DNA of 64,000 bases from Streptomyces hyaluromycini (lineage in GTDB: Bacteria > Actinomycetota > Actinomycetes > Streptomycetales > Streptomycetaceae). A program made the translations under genes and the position numbers. Below are positions 17,219-24,525 of this stretch, in pieces (within the stretch, counting starts at the first letter, position 1; every line of letters begins with the position of its first letter). Under the pieces are notes generated by a model. It had not been told where the DNA came from, searched no databases, and saw only the letters and a list, made by a program, of their open reading frames with translations. Where the stretch lies: NCBI RefSeq assembly GCF_002217755.1, contig NZ_BCFL01000030.1, forward strand, positions 62,001 to 126,000, in the 5' to 3' direction.

Positions 17219-18335
17219 CATCCCGCTCGGCGTCCTCGACCTGGTGCCGGTCCCGAGCGGGGCCACCGCCGCCGACGCCCTGCGCAACTCCGTCGAACTC
17301 GCCCAGCGCACCGAGGAGTTCGGCTACTCCCGCTACTGGTTCGCCGAGCACCACCTCAACCCGGGGGTGGCCGGCACCTCCCCCGCGGTGGTCCTGGCGC
17401 TGACCGCCGCCGCGACCTCCGGGATCCGGCTCGGCTCCGGCGCAGTACAGCTCGGACACCGCACCGCGCTGTCCACGGTCGAGGAGTTCGGCCTCCTCGA
17501 CGCCCTGTACCCGGGCCGCCTCGACCTGGGCCTGGGCCGCTCCGGCGGCCGCCCGCCCGGGGAGAGGGCGGCCGCGCCGACGGCGACCCCGGTGGTCGAC
17601 GGCCGGGCGCCCAACGGCCTGGTCATCCCGCCCCGCTTCTCGTTCGCCCGCCTTCTCGGCTCCCCGCGGATCGCGCTCCACCGCAAGCTGCTCCTGCTGC
17701 CGAACGCCGAGTCCCAGGACTACGCCGAACAGATCGACGACATCCTCGCGCTGCTCGCCGGGACCTACCGCACGGAGGACGGCGCCGAGGCCCATGTCGT
17801 CCCCGGTGAGGGCGCCGAGGTCGAGGTGTGGATCCTGGGCAGCAGCGGCGGCGAGAGCGCCCAGGTCGCGGGCGAGCGGGGCCTGCGCTTCGCCGCCAAC
17901 TACCACGTCAGCCCGGGCACGGTCCTGGAGGCGGTGGACGGCTACCGCGCGTACTTCCAGCCCTCGGACGTCCTCGACAAGCCGTACGTCAGCGTCTCGG
18001 CCGACGTCGTGGTCGCCGAGGACGACGCCACCGCCCGTGAACTCGCCACCGGCTACGGCGCCTGGGTCCGCAGCATCCGTACCGCCGAGGGGGCCATTCC
18101 CTTCCCCACCCCCGAGGAGGCGCGGGCGCACGTCTGGACGGACGAGGACCGGGAGCTGGTCCAGGACCGCCTCGACACCCAGTTCGTGGGCAGCCCGCAG
18201 CACGTCGCCGACCGTCTGGAACAGCTGCAGGAGGCCACCGGAGCCGACGAGTTGCTCATCACGACGATCACCCACGACCAGGCCGACCGGGTCCGCTCGT
18301 ACGAACTCCTCGCCGAGGAATGGCGTCGGCGCTGA
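17211..18335 (+). CDS. LLM-class flavin-dependent oxidoreductase (4 of 4)
   Basis: 374 aa; ATG 17211 overlaps the previous gene by 8 bp. LGVLDLVPVPSGATAADALR, SRYWFAEHHLNPGVAGTSP and LDALYPGRLDLGLGRSGG are typical of the luciferase-like group related to MsnO8. GSPQHVADRLEQLQEATGAD near the C-terminus closes the barrel. The segment after GRSGG (GRPPGERAAAPTATPV) is Pro/Ala-rich and may be a disordered loop. Last gene of the unit; its stop lies 3 bp from the stop of the convergent kinase gene, with no obvious terminator hairpin between. Confidence 0.9.
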   Translation: MSDIPLGVLDLVPVPSGATAADALRNSVELAQRTEEFGYSRYWFAEHHLNPGVAGTSPAVVLALTAAATSGIRLGSGAVQLGHRTALSTVEEFGLLDALYPGRLDLGLGRSGGRPPGERAAAPTATPVVDGRAPNGLVIPPRFSFARLLGSPRIALHRKLLLLPNAESQDYAEQIDDILALLAGTYRTEDGAEAHVVPGEGAEVEVWILGSSGGESAQVAGERGLRFAANYHVSPGTVLEAVDGYRAYFQPSDVLDKPYVSVSADVVVAEDDATARELATGYGAWVRSIRTAEGAIPFPTPEEARAHVWTDEDRELVQDRLDTQFVGSPQHVADRLEQLQEATGADELLITTITHDQADRVRSYELLAEEWRRR

Positions 18336-18338
18336 GGC

Positions 18339-19409
18339 TCACACCTGCGCGGCCACCAGCTCCAGCAGCCGGTGGCCCGCCCCGCCCGAGAACCACTCGG
18401 CATGGCGGACGTAGTACTCGTACGCCAGCCGGGCGTTCTCCCGTGACCGGGTGACCCCGTGGAAGTAGTCCAGCTCGGACAGGGCGAACTCGGCGTGCAC
18501 AAGGGGCAGGAGGACGGGCAGGGCAGCCGATTCGGCGGCGGTGAGCGGGCGTACCGACTGGTATCCGCGGAGCAGTTCGATCGCGTGCTTCTCCTGGACC
18601 GGGCGGTCGGGGTCCAGCCACTGCACGGTGTTGCGTTCCAGGGCCGTGGCGAGGTCGTGCACCGCGGTGGTGCGGTCGCTCATCCCGAAGTCCAGGACCG
18701 TGGCGACCTGGCCGTCCCCGTCCCAGAGGAGGTTGGAGGCGTGCCAGTCGTTGTGGGTCCACAGGGGAGCGAGACCCGGGAGGTGCGGGGCCAGGCGCTC
18801 GTGGAGCGGGAGCAGCACGCGACGGGTGTCCTCCCGCCAGGGGAAGTCCGCCAACGCCCTTTCCAGCCGCGGGCGTTCGGCCAGGTAGGTCCGCAGGGCC
18901 GGCCAGGGGTCCGGGGCCGCGAACACCGTGAAGGAGGCGACCAGCGGCTGCGGCGAGCGGCGCGGTGCGGCGAAGTCCTCCGCCGCCAGGTGCAGCCGGG
19001 CCAGCGCCTCGCCGGCCGCCCGGGCATGGGCCGTACCCAGGAACGGCGACCAGGACAGCGCGTCCCGGTACAGGTCCGTGCCGGTCCCGGCCGAGTGGAC
19101 CTCGTACGTCCACCCGCCGCGCTCCACCAGGTCCAGGACCTCCACCACGGGCGCCCCGCGCTCCCGCAGATGGCGCAGGAAGGCATGCTCCTCCGCGAGA
19201 CCCCGCGGGGTGCGTACGGTGACATGGTGCCGTTTCACGAACAGCCGCCGTCCGTCCCGCTCCACGACGGCCGCCGCCGACAGCGGGCGCGGGCTGCGCC
19301 ACACCACCCGGGCCGGACCGGTCACGGCCGTGACCTCGGCGTCGGTCAGCGGCGGCCAGTCCGGCTCGACCGGCTCGGTGCCCAGGCCGTGGGCGAGATG
19401 TGAACTCAC
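18339..19409 (-). CDS. APH-fold phosphotransferase (aminoglycoside/choline kinase family)
   Basis: 356 aa from a GTG (19409) overlapping the ATPase stop. Kinase motifs: a Lys in RLFVKRHH, catalytic loop THNDWHASNLLW (HxDxxxxN) and VLDFGMSD for the metal-binding DFG. The APH family includes antibiotic, choline, methylthioribose, homoserine and thiamine kinases. As the last gene of an importer operon led by Cys-type leaders, it more likely phosphorylates an imported metabolite than an antibiotic (inference). Methylthioribose or a pyrimidine precursor would fit the neighbours, but no residue pattern here decides. Confidence 0.88.
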   Translation of the reverse strand: MSSHLAHGLGTEPVEPDWPPLTDAEVTAVTGPARVVWRSPRPLSAAAVVERDGRRLFVKRHHVTVRTPRGLAEEHAFLRHLRERGAPVVEVLDLVERGGWTYEVHSAGTGTDLYRDALSWSPFLGTAHARAAGEALARLHLAAEDFAAPRRSPQPLVASFTVFAAPDPWPALRTYLAERPRLERALADFPWREDTRRVLLPLHERLAPHLPGLAPLWTHNDWHASNLLWDGDGQVATVLDFGMSDRTTAVHDLATALERNTVQWLDPDRPVQEKHAIELLRGYQSVRPLTAAESAALPVLLPLVHAEFALSELDYFHGVTRSRENARLAYEYYVRHAEWFSGGAGHRLLELVAAQV

Positions 19410-20167
19410 GGCGTGCTCACCGCCGTCGTGCCGCGCAGGGAGTCCAGGATCCGGCGTTCCGTCGCCGCGAACTCCGGTGCCGTGAAGTCGTCGGCGCCGC
19501 GCGGCCGGGGCAGCGGGACCTCGATGCGGTCCACCACCGTGGCCGGGCGCGGCGACAGGACGTGGACGGTGTCCGCGAGCAGGACCGCCTCCCGGATGTC
19601 ATGGGTGACCAGGACGACCGTCCAGCGGTGCCGCTGCCACATGCCGGCCAGCCACAGCTGCATCTCCGTGCGGGTCAGCGAGTCCAGCGCACCGAACGGC
19701 TCGTCAAGGAGCAGCACCGGCCGCTCCAGGACCACCGTGCGCAGCAGCGCGGCCCGCTGCCGCATGCCTCCGCTGAGCTGGGAGGGGTACGCCTTCTGGA
19801 AGCCGTCGAGGCCGAAGTCGGCGAACAGCGCGCCGGCCCGCGCTCGCGCTTCCTTCTTCCGCACCCCCTGTGCCTCCAGGCCCAGGGCGGTGTTGTCGAG
19901 GACCGTCCGCCAGGGGAACAGCAGGTCCTTCTGCGGCATGTAGGCGACCTTGCCGGAGGCCACCCCGGCCGGCTCGCCCTCCACGAGTACCCGTCCCGAG
20001 GTCGGCAGGTCGAGCCCGGACACCAGGTTGAACAGGGTGCTCTTGCCGCTGCCGCTGGGGCCGATGACAGCGGCGAACTCGCCTGGTTCCACGGTGAGGT
20101 CGAGGTCCCGCAGGACCTCCAGCGAACCGAAGGACTTGCCCACGCCCGCGATGCGCAGACTGCTCAT
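19406..20167 (-). CDS. ABC transporter ATP-binding protein (SsuB/TauB/ThiZ type)
   Basis: 253 aa; ATG 20167 overlaps the permease stop (ATGA). Walker A GPSGSGKST (about residues 36-44), Q-loop YMPQKDLLFPW, signature LSGGMRQR, Walker B VLLLDEPFGALD and VTHD are intact. The PQKDLLFPWRTVLDN form is typical of ATPases for sulfonate, taurine and pyrimidine-precursor importers. It works with the permease and binding protein encoded just upstream. Confidence 0.92.
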   Translation of the reverse strand: MSSLRIAGVGKSFGSLEVLRDLDLTVEPGEFAAVIGPSGSGKSTLFNLVSGLDLPTSGRVLVEGEPAGVASGKVAYMPQKDLLFPWRTVLDNTALGLEAQGVRKKEARARAGALFADFGLDGFQKAYPSQLSGGMRQRAALLRTVVLERPVLLLDEPFGALDSLTRTEMQLWLAGMWQRHRWTVVLVTHDIREAVLLADTVHVLSPRPATVVDRIEVPLPRPRGADDFTAPEFAATERRILDSLRGTTAVSTP

Positions 20168-20925
20168 TTCCCGGCCTTCCGTTCCCAGGGCAGCACCAGC
20201 CGCTGCAGCAGATAGGTGGCCCCGAACAGAGCGATGCTCAGCGCGGCGGTCACGGCCACCGCCGCGAACACCAGGTCGGTCCGGAACGCGCTCTTCTGCG
20301 CCTGCATGTAGATCCCGAGCCCGGACTCGGCGCCCGCGTACTCGGCGAACACCGCGCCGACCACGGCGTAGGTGATGCTCACGCGCAGCCCCGCGAAGAA
20401 GTACGGCATCGCGCTCGGCACCCGCACCAGCCGGAACGCCCGCCACCGTCCGGCGCCCAGCGAGCGCAGCAGCCGCATGGCCTCCCGGTCGGTCGCCGCG
20501 AAGCCCGCGGCCAGGTTGGCGGCCAGCGGGAAGAACGTCGTCAGCGTCACCACCAGCATCTTGGGCAGCAGCCCGAAGCCGAACCAGATGATCAGCAGCG
20601 GGGCGACGGCCACGATCGGGATCGTCTGCGAGGCGACCAGCAGCGGGTACAGGCCCCGGCGGGCGGCGGCCGAGAAGTCCAGCACCACCGCCACCAGCCA
20701 GGCCGCCGCGAACGACAGCGCGAAACCGAGCAGCGTCTCCTGGAGCGTGGGCAGCGTCTGGTCCCACAGGTCCTGGCGGTTGGCCCAGCCCTGCTCCACC
20801 ACCCGGGCGGGGGAGGGCAGGGTGGTCGGATCGACCCCGGCCGCCGTCACGTACAGCTGCCAGCCGCCGACGACCACGGCGAGCACCAGCAGGGGCGGCC
20901 ACAACGACCGCAGCACCGGCTTCAC
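20164..20925 (-). CDS. ABC transporter permease (SsuC/TauC/ThiX type)
   Basis: 253 aa from GTG 20925. About six membrane segments are visible (LWPPLLVLAVVVGGWQLYV, GFALSFAAAWLVAVVLDF, IPIVAVAPLLIIWFGFG and others). The family signature region is RSLGAGRWRAFRLVRVPSAM, followed by PYFFAGLRVSITYAVVGAV, the ATPase-coupling loop of BPD_transp_1 permeases. It overlaps both neighbouring genes by 4 bp. The substrate class (sulfonates or HMP-type pyrimidines) cannot be separated by the permease alone; the lack of any TPP riboswitch and the presence of Cys-type leaders favour a sulfur compound. Confidence 0.92.
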   Translation of the reverse strand: MKPVLRSLWPPLLVLAVVVGGWQLYVTAAGVDPTTLPSPARVVEQGWANRQDLWDQTLPTLQETLLGFALSFAAAWLVAVVLDFSAAARRGLYPLLVASQTIPIVAVAPLLIIWFGFGLLPKMLVVTLTTFFPLAANLAAGFAATDREAMRLLRSLGAGRWRAFRLVRVPSAMPYFFAGLRVSITYAVVGAVFAEYAGAESGLGIYMQAQKSAFRTDLVFAAVAVTAALSIALFGATYLLQRLVLPWERKAGK

Positions 20926-21959
20926 TTGGCGTCCGGAAGGTAGGCGTCGGTGAAGAACGCCGACGTGTCCGGCGCCTTCGTCAGCTTCTTGCCGTTCGCG
21001 TCGACGAGCAGCCCGGCGCCGTACTCGAAGTCCGCGAAGGCCTTCCAGCGGGCGGCGCTCTGCGTGCCGATCGTGCCGTCCGCGCCCTTGTAGTACTCCT
21101 TGGCCAGCAGCTGCGAACTCTCCTTCACCAGCTTGGTGTTGGTGAGCACGCTCTTGTTGGCGGCGATGAGCAGGTCGGCGGCCTGGTCGGGGTTCTCGGC
21201 CGCGTAGCGGTAGCCCTTGTCGACGGCCGCCAGGAACTTCTTCGCCACCGCCGGGTTCTTCTTCAGGAACTGGTCGGAGGACGCGATCAGCGTCGAGTAG
21301 ATCGCCGGGAAGCCGTAGTCGGAGAGCTGGAAGTCCTTCAGCGGCTTCCCGCTGAGCTTCGCCTCCAGGCCCTCCCAGGTCGGCATCGGCATCGCGAAGT
21401 CCGCCCTGCCGGCGTACAGCGCCGCGTACGCCGAGGTGTTGAGGGTGACCTGCTTGAAGTCGCCCGTGCCGCCCGCGTTCTTGATCACCTTCTGGAGCAG
21501 CGGCTTCTCGTAGGGGGCGCCGAACCCGGCGTACGTCTTGCCGTCCAGGTCCTTCGGCGAGCTGATGTCGGTGCGGTCGGCGCGCACCGAGACGGTCACG
21601 TCCGTCTTCTGCGTGACGGCGTAGACGGAGGTGATGTCCTGGCCGGCCGCGCGGGCCGTGGTGACGCCCTCCTGGTAGGAGATGCCGAAGTCGGCCTTGT
21701 GGCTCGCGATCAGGGTCTCGGGCGCGGTCGAGCCGTAGGGCACGATCTTCAGGTCGATCCCGGCGTCCTTGAACCAGCCCTTGGCCTGGGCGACGTAGAT
21801 GCCGGTGTGGTTGGTGTTGGGGGTCCAGTCCAGGGCCAGGGTGACGGTGGTGGTGCCGTTCTTGGCGGCCGCCGTGGAGTCGGCGTCGGCCGAGCAGGCG
21901 GTGGTGACGGCGAGCAGCGTCAGGGCGGCGAGGGCCGGCAGCGCGGTGCGGCGGAGCAT
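20922..21959 (-). CDS. ABC transporter substrate-binding lipoprotein (NMT1/THI5-like)
   Basis: 345 aa, start ATG 21959. The signal peptide MLRRTALPALAALTLLAVTTAC ends in lipobox VTTAC (Cys22). The mature protein begins with TTTVTLALDWTPNTNHTGIY, a hallmark of the NMT1/THI5-like (ThiY/SsuA) fold, and includes ADFGISYQEGVTTARAAG in the second lobe. Relatives bind pyrimidine precursors of thiamine, sulfonates or other small aromatic compounds. The gene is directly downstream of leader peptide 4, so it has its own control in addition to read-through from the upstream gene. Confidence 0.92.
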   Translation of the reverse strand: MLRRTALPALAALTLLAVTTACSADADSTAAAKNGTTTVTLALDWTPNTNHTGIYVAQAKGWFKDAGIDLKIVPYGSTAPETLIASHKADFGISYQEGVTTARAAGQDITSVYAVTQKTDVTVSVRADRTDISSPKDLDGKTYAGFGAPYEKPLLQKVIKNAGGTGDFKQVTLNTSAYAALYAGRADFAMPMPTWEGLEAKLSGKPLKDFQLSDYGFPAIYSTLIASSDQFLKKNPAVAKKFLAAVDKGYRYAAENPDQAADLLIAANKSVLTNTKLVKESSQLLAKEYYKGADGTIGTQSAARWKAFADFEYGAGLLVDANGKKLTKAPDTSAFFTDAYLPDAK

Positions 21960-22011
21960 GGTGGAGGGTCCTTCGTACGGGGGAGGGGAGTCGGGCGGCG
22001 GTGCGGAGCGG

Positions 22012-22080
22012 TCAGGCCCGACACAGCGCGCTGTCCACCCGCTTGAAGTCGACGGCGAGCCGCCGGGTGAGCAGGGTCAT
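22012..22080 (-). CDS. Leader peptide 4 (RRLAVDF type), 22 aa
   Basis: ORF MTLLTRRLAVDFKRVDSALC ending in RA. The TRRxxVDFxRV core, penultimate Cys region and position 52 bp before the binding-protein gene match the streptomycete leader-peptide class. Its ATG overlaps the TGA of the upstream gene (ATGA at 22077-22080), so it can be translated by coupling. An internal leader within one operon would let cysteine status set the ratio of upstream to downstream products. Only 23 codons, so the call rests on motif and context. Confidence 0.75.
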   Translation of the reverse strand: MTLLTRRLAVDFKRVDSALCRA

Positions 22081-22997
22081 GCGGTCACGTCCAGCAGGCT
22101 GTTGGTGAAGGACCTGTTCCAGTCATCGTCGTGCGCGATGGCGCCGTTCTCGGCGAGCCAGTGCGCGTAGGGGCCCATCCGGCCCTCGTCGATCACACCC
22201 CAACGGCCCTGCGGGTCCGTCCACGTCGGCGCGATCAGGGCGAGGGAGCGGGCGATGAGCGGACGCGGGAAGTAGGGGATGACCCGCTCCAGCATCTCCA
22301 GCGTGGCGTCGGGCTCGTGGGCGGCGGTGACATATCCGCGGGCCGTCACGGCCAGGAAGTCCCGCACCAGAGAAGGCTGTTCGCCGAGCAGCCGCTCGCT
22401 CGTGCCCAGCAGGTAGCTGTGGTAGCGGGGTGCGCCTATCTCGTCGACCGGCCAGGTCAGCCGGCTGTGCTCGGGCAGGTCGCCGCGCAGGGCGTCCCAG
22501 GACCAGTAGTTGCCGAAGGTCGCGTCCGCCTCGCCCGCCTCGATGTCGTCCACCGTGAGCTCGCGGCTGCCCGCGTCGACGGTGATCACCGCGTCCGGGT
22601 CGCCGCCGTCCGCCGCCACCAGATGGCGGACCATGGCCCGCCCGCGCGGGGTCGGGTTGTAGGCGAGACGGCGGCCCGCCAGGTCACGGGGACGGGTGAT
22701 GCCGGTCGACGTCGTGGTCTGGATCGCCTCCAGCCCGCGGTGGTTGACCGCGGCGACCGCGACCAGCGGCTGACCGAGCGCCGCCCGCCGGGCGAGCAGC
22801 CGGTTCGGCGGGAAGATCCCGAAGTCCACCTCGCCCCGGACCAGGTACTCCAGCGTGTCCCCGCGCCCCGGATCCTGCACCACCAGCTCGACGTCCAGGC
22901 CCGCTGCCTCGTACCAGCGGCGGGCACGGGCGACGTACAGACCGGCAGAATTCGGCCATGGATGGAAATAGTCGAGCATGACCCGGATGTGCGGCAT
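22077..22997 (-). CDS. Signal-less NMT1/THI5-like (ABC substrate-binding-like) protein
   Basis: 306 aa, ATG 22997 with a GGAG site 8 bp upstream. MPHIRVMLDYFHPWPNSAGL shows the strand and 'LD..P....GlYvA' start of the NMT1/THI5 fold, followed by FGIFPPNRLLARRAALGQPL and other periplasmic-binding-protein segments. There is no signal peptide or lipobox at all, and the fold begins at residue 4, so it should stay in the cytoplasm. The Cys motif of fungal THI5 is absent. Options are a cytoplasmic binding/sensor protein, an enzyme, or a binding domain delivered by another route. It is the first gene of the importer operon, directly after a polycysteine leader. Confidence 0.85.
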   Translation of the reverse strand: MPHIRVMLDYFHPWPNSAGLYVARARRWYEAAGLDVELVVQDPGRGDTLEYLVRGEVDFGIFPPNRLLARRAALGQPLVAVAAVNHRGLEAIQTTTSTGITRPRDLAGRRLAYNPTPRGRAMVRHLVAADGGDPDAVITVDAGSRELTVDDIEAGEADATFGNYWSWDALRGDLPEHSRLTWPVDEIGAPRYHSYLLGTSERLLGEQPSLVRDFLAVTARGYVTAAHEPDATLEMLERVIPYFPRPLIARSLALIAPTWTDPQGRWGVIDEGRMGPYAHWLAENGAIAHDDDWNRSFTNSLLDVTA

Positions 22998-23013
22998 GGA
23001 AGTACTCCGAAAG

Positions 23014-23033
23014 CGGCGCGCGAGGGCGCGCCG
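23014..23033 (-). terminator. Attenuator-like hairpin after polycysteine leader
   Basis: On the minus strand CGGCGCGC-CCTC-GCGCGCCG forms an 8-bp all-GC stem followed by CTTT and then the GGAG ribosome-binding site of the next gene. It lies 18 bp after the leader stop, so it could act as a terminator or hide the ribosome-binding site. Confidence 0.6.
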
Positions 23034-23051
23034 GGGTGAGGGAGGCGGCGG

Positions 23052-23141
23052 TCAGCGGGACCGGCGACAGCACGCGCGACAACAACAGGAGCGGGCAGCG
23101 TGGTGGAACACCGGGGGCCGCGGCTCGACTGCTGTGGACAC
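23052..23141 (-). CDS. Leader peptide 5 (polycysteine), 29 aa
   Basis: GTG-start ORF beginning MSTAVEPRPPVFHHAARS and ending CCCRACCRRSR, that is five Cys in seven residues (TGT TGT TGT CGC GCG TGC TGT). An AGGAG site lies about 6 bp upstream. Such runs are exactly what cysteine-responsive attenuation uses in actinobacteria: scarce Cys-tRNA stalls the ribosome and changes expression of the next gene. It is followed by a hairpin and the signal-less binding-protein gene. The VFHHAAR segment replaces the usual RRHxDL core. Confidence 0.78.
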   Translation of the reverse strand: MSTAVEPRPPVFHHAARSCCCRACCRRSR

Positions 23142-23368
23142 GTGAACTCCTACGCGGGGCGCATGGCGCTGCTGGTGCGGTCGGCGTCCCCATGGGGACC
23201 GTGTCCGCCACCGCGGCACACGGATCCCAGACGCCCTCTCAGCCCGGTCGGGGAGGGGCTCCCGCGTAGATGGCCGAAACCATAACCGCAGCTCCTGCCT
23301 GCTGTGCAAGCCGTGTCCGAGGTGTGGGATGCGCGTGCCCGACTGGTGAGACGTCCAGGTGGCGGGCG

Positions 23369-23374
23369 TACGAT
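23369..23374 (+). promoter_or_regulatory. Putative -10 element giving a leaderless rhodanese mRNA
   Basis: TACGAT lies 8 bp before the ATG of the sulfurtransferase gene, so transcription would start at or next to the ATG. It sits in the loop of an 8-bp inverted repeat GGCGGGCG-TACGAT-CGCCCGCC (23361-23382), a possible operator. No ribosome-binding site is present. Confidence 0.45.
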
Positions 23375-23382
23375 CGCCCGCC

Positions 23383-24231
23383 ATGACCACCCTGCTGCCC
23401 GGCCCCCTGGTCGACCACACCTGGCTCGCGACCCACCTGGACGACCCCCGGCTGGCCGTCCTCGACGCCACCGCGTTGCTCCCCTCGCCCCGCCACGACG
23501 GCGACCACCGCTCCGCCTCCGGCCGGGCCGGCTGGGCCGAGCGCCACATCCCCGGCTCCCGCCACGCCGACCTCACCGGCGATCTCTCCGACGCCGGCGC
23601 GCCGTACCACTTCGCCGTCCCGGCGCCGGACGCGCTCGCCGCCGCGCTGGCCCGGCTCGGCGTGGGGGAGGGGACCGAGGTCGTCGTCTACGACACCGGA
23701 GGCGGGATCTGGGCCGCCCGGGTGTGGTGGATGCTGCGCGCGATCTCGGTACCGGCGGCGGTGCTGGACGGCGGGCTGGCGGCATGGGAGGCGGCGGGGC
23801 GGCCGGTGGCCACGGGGGACGGCGTCGCCGAGCCCGCCGCGGTGCCGGTGGCGCCGGTGCCGCGGCCCGAGTTCTGGTCGGGGATCGAGGAGGTGGCGGC
23901 GATCAGCCGGGGGGAGCGGCCGGGGGTGCTGGTGTGCGCGTTGCCCTCCGGGGGGTTCGCCGGGTCCGTGCCGACGCGGTACAGCCGACGGGGGCACATA
24001 CCGGGGAGCCTCAGCCTGCCCGGGAGGGGGCTGCCGGCCGCCGAACTCGAAGAAAGGGTGCGGGAGTTCGGTGACGCGTCGCCTGTCGTCCTCTACTGCG
24101 GTGGGGGGATCTCGGCGGCGGGGGCGGCGCTGGCGCTCACGCTGCTGGGCCGTGAGGACGTGTCCGTGTACGACGGTTCACTGGAGGAGTGGTCCAAGGA
24201 CCCTTCGCGACCGCTGGAGTTGGGCGGCTAG
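23383..24231 (+). CDS. Thiosulfate/3-mercaptopyruvate sulfurtransferase (rhodanese)
   Basis: 282 aa with two rhodanese domains. The N-terminal one (LVDHTWLATHLDDPRLAVLD...) is inactive-type; the C-terminal one ends with active-site loop VVLYCGGGISAAG, supplying the persulfide Cys. RGHIPGSLSLPGR and ERHIPGSRHADLTGDL are the paired 'HIPG' motifs. It transfers sulfane sulfur from thiosulfate or 3-mercaptopyruvate to thiol acceptors. Divergent from the polycysteine-led importer operon, so it belongs to the same sulfur neighbourhood. The start was chosen at ATG 23383 because the fold begins there and a -10 element sits immediately upstream. Confidence 0.92.
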   Translation: MTTLLPGPLVDHTWLATHLDDPRLAVLDATALLPSPRHDGDHRSASGRAGWAERHIPGSRHADLTGDLSDAGAPYHFAVPAPDALAAALARLGVGEGTEVVVYDTGGGIWAARVWWMLRAISVPAAVLDGGLAAWEAAGRPVATGDGVAEPAAVPVAPVPRPEFWSGIEEVAAISRGERPGVLVCALPSGGFAGSVPTRYSRRGHIPGSLSLPGRGLPAAELEERVREFGDASPVVLYCGGGISAAGAALALTLLGREDVSVYDGSLEEWSKDPSRPLELGG

Positions 24232-24248
24232 TGGGAGGGTGGTCCTGT

Positions 24249-24394
24249 GCGCTGCCGGGTGCGGGTGCACGGGGGCTGGTCGCACAGTTCCCCGCGCCCC
24301 TTGAGGGCGCTGCCGGGTGCGGGTGCGTGGGGGCTGGTCGCGCCCACGCGGCGGAGCCGCACATCAAATACAGCCCCGCGCCCTTGGGCAGGCG
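24249..24394. repeat. Intergenic repeats downstream of the rhodanese gene
   Basis: A 35-bp sequence starting GCGCTGCCGGGTGCGGGTGC occurs at 24249-24283 and again at 24307-24341. It is followed by CGCCCACGCGGCGGAGCCGC and CAGCCCCGCGCCC (to about 24394), a dispersed streptomycete intergenic repeat of which a second copy lies at 27497-27552. It separates convergent genes and may act as a terminator. I see no gene in 24232-24525. Confidence 0.7.
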
Positions 24395-24525
24395 TCCGCA
24401 AGGTCTCTGACCAACGCACCGGTGTGGCCGCGGCACGTATCCCTCCCCCGAAGGTTACGTGCCGCGACCGCTTCCCCCGGCGCCGGACAGTGGTCCGACC
24501 TCCGCGTCGCGGTCGTGTGCCGGTG

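Noticed and set aside
18339..22997. Thiamine-precursor (HMP) importer with TPP control
   Set aside because: No TPP riboswitch motif is visible upstream; Cys-type leaders argue for sulfur control. Kept only as an alternative substrate.
24232..24525. Short plus- and minus-strand open frames downstream of the rhodanese gene
   Set aside because: They run through dispersed repeats and lack ribosome-binding sites or coding bias.
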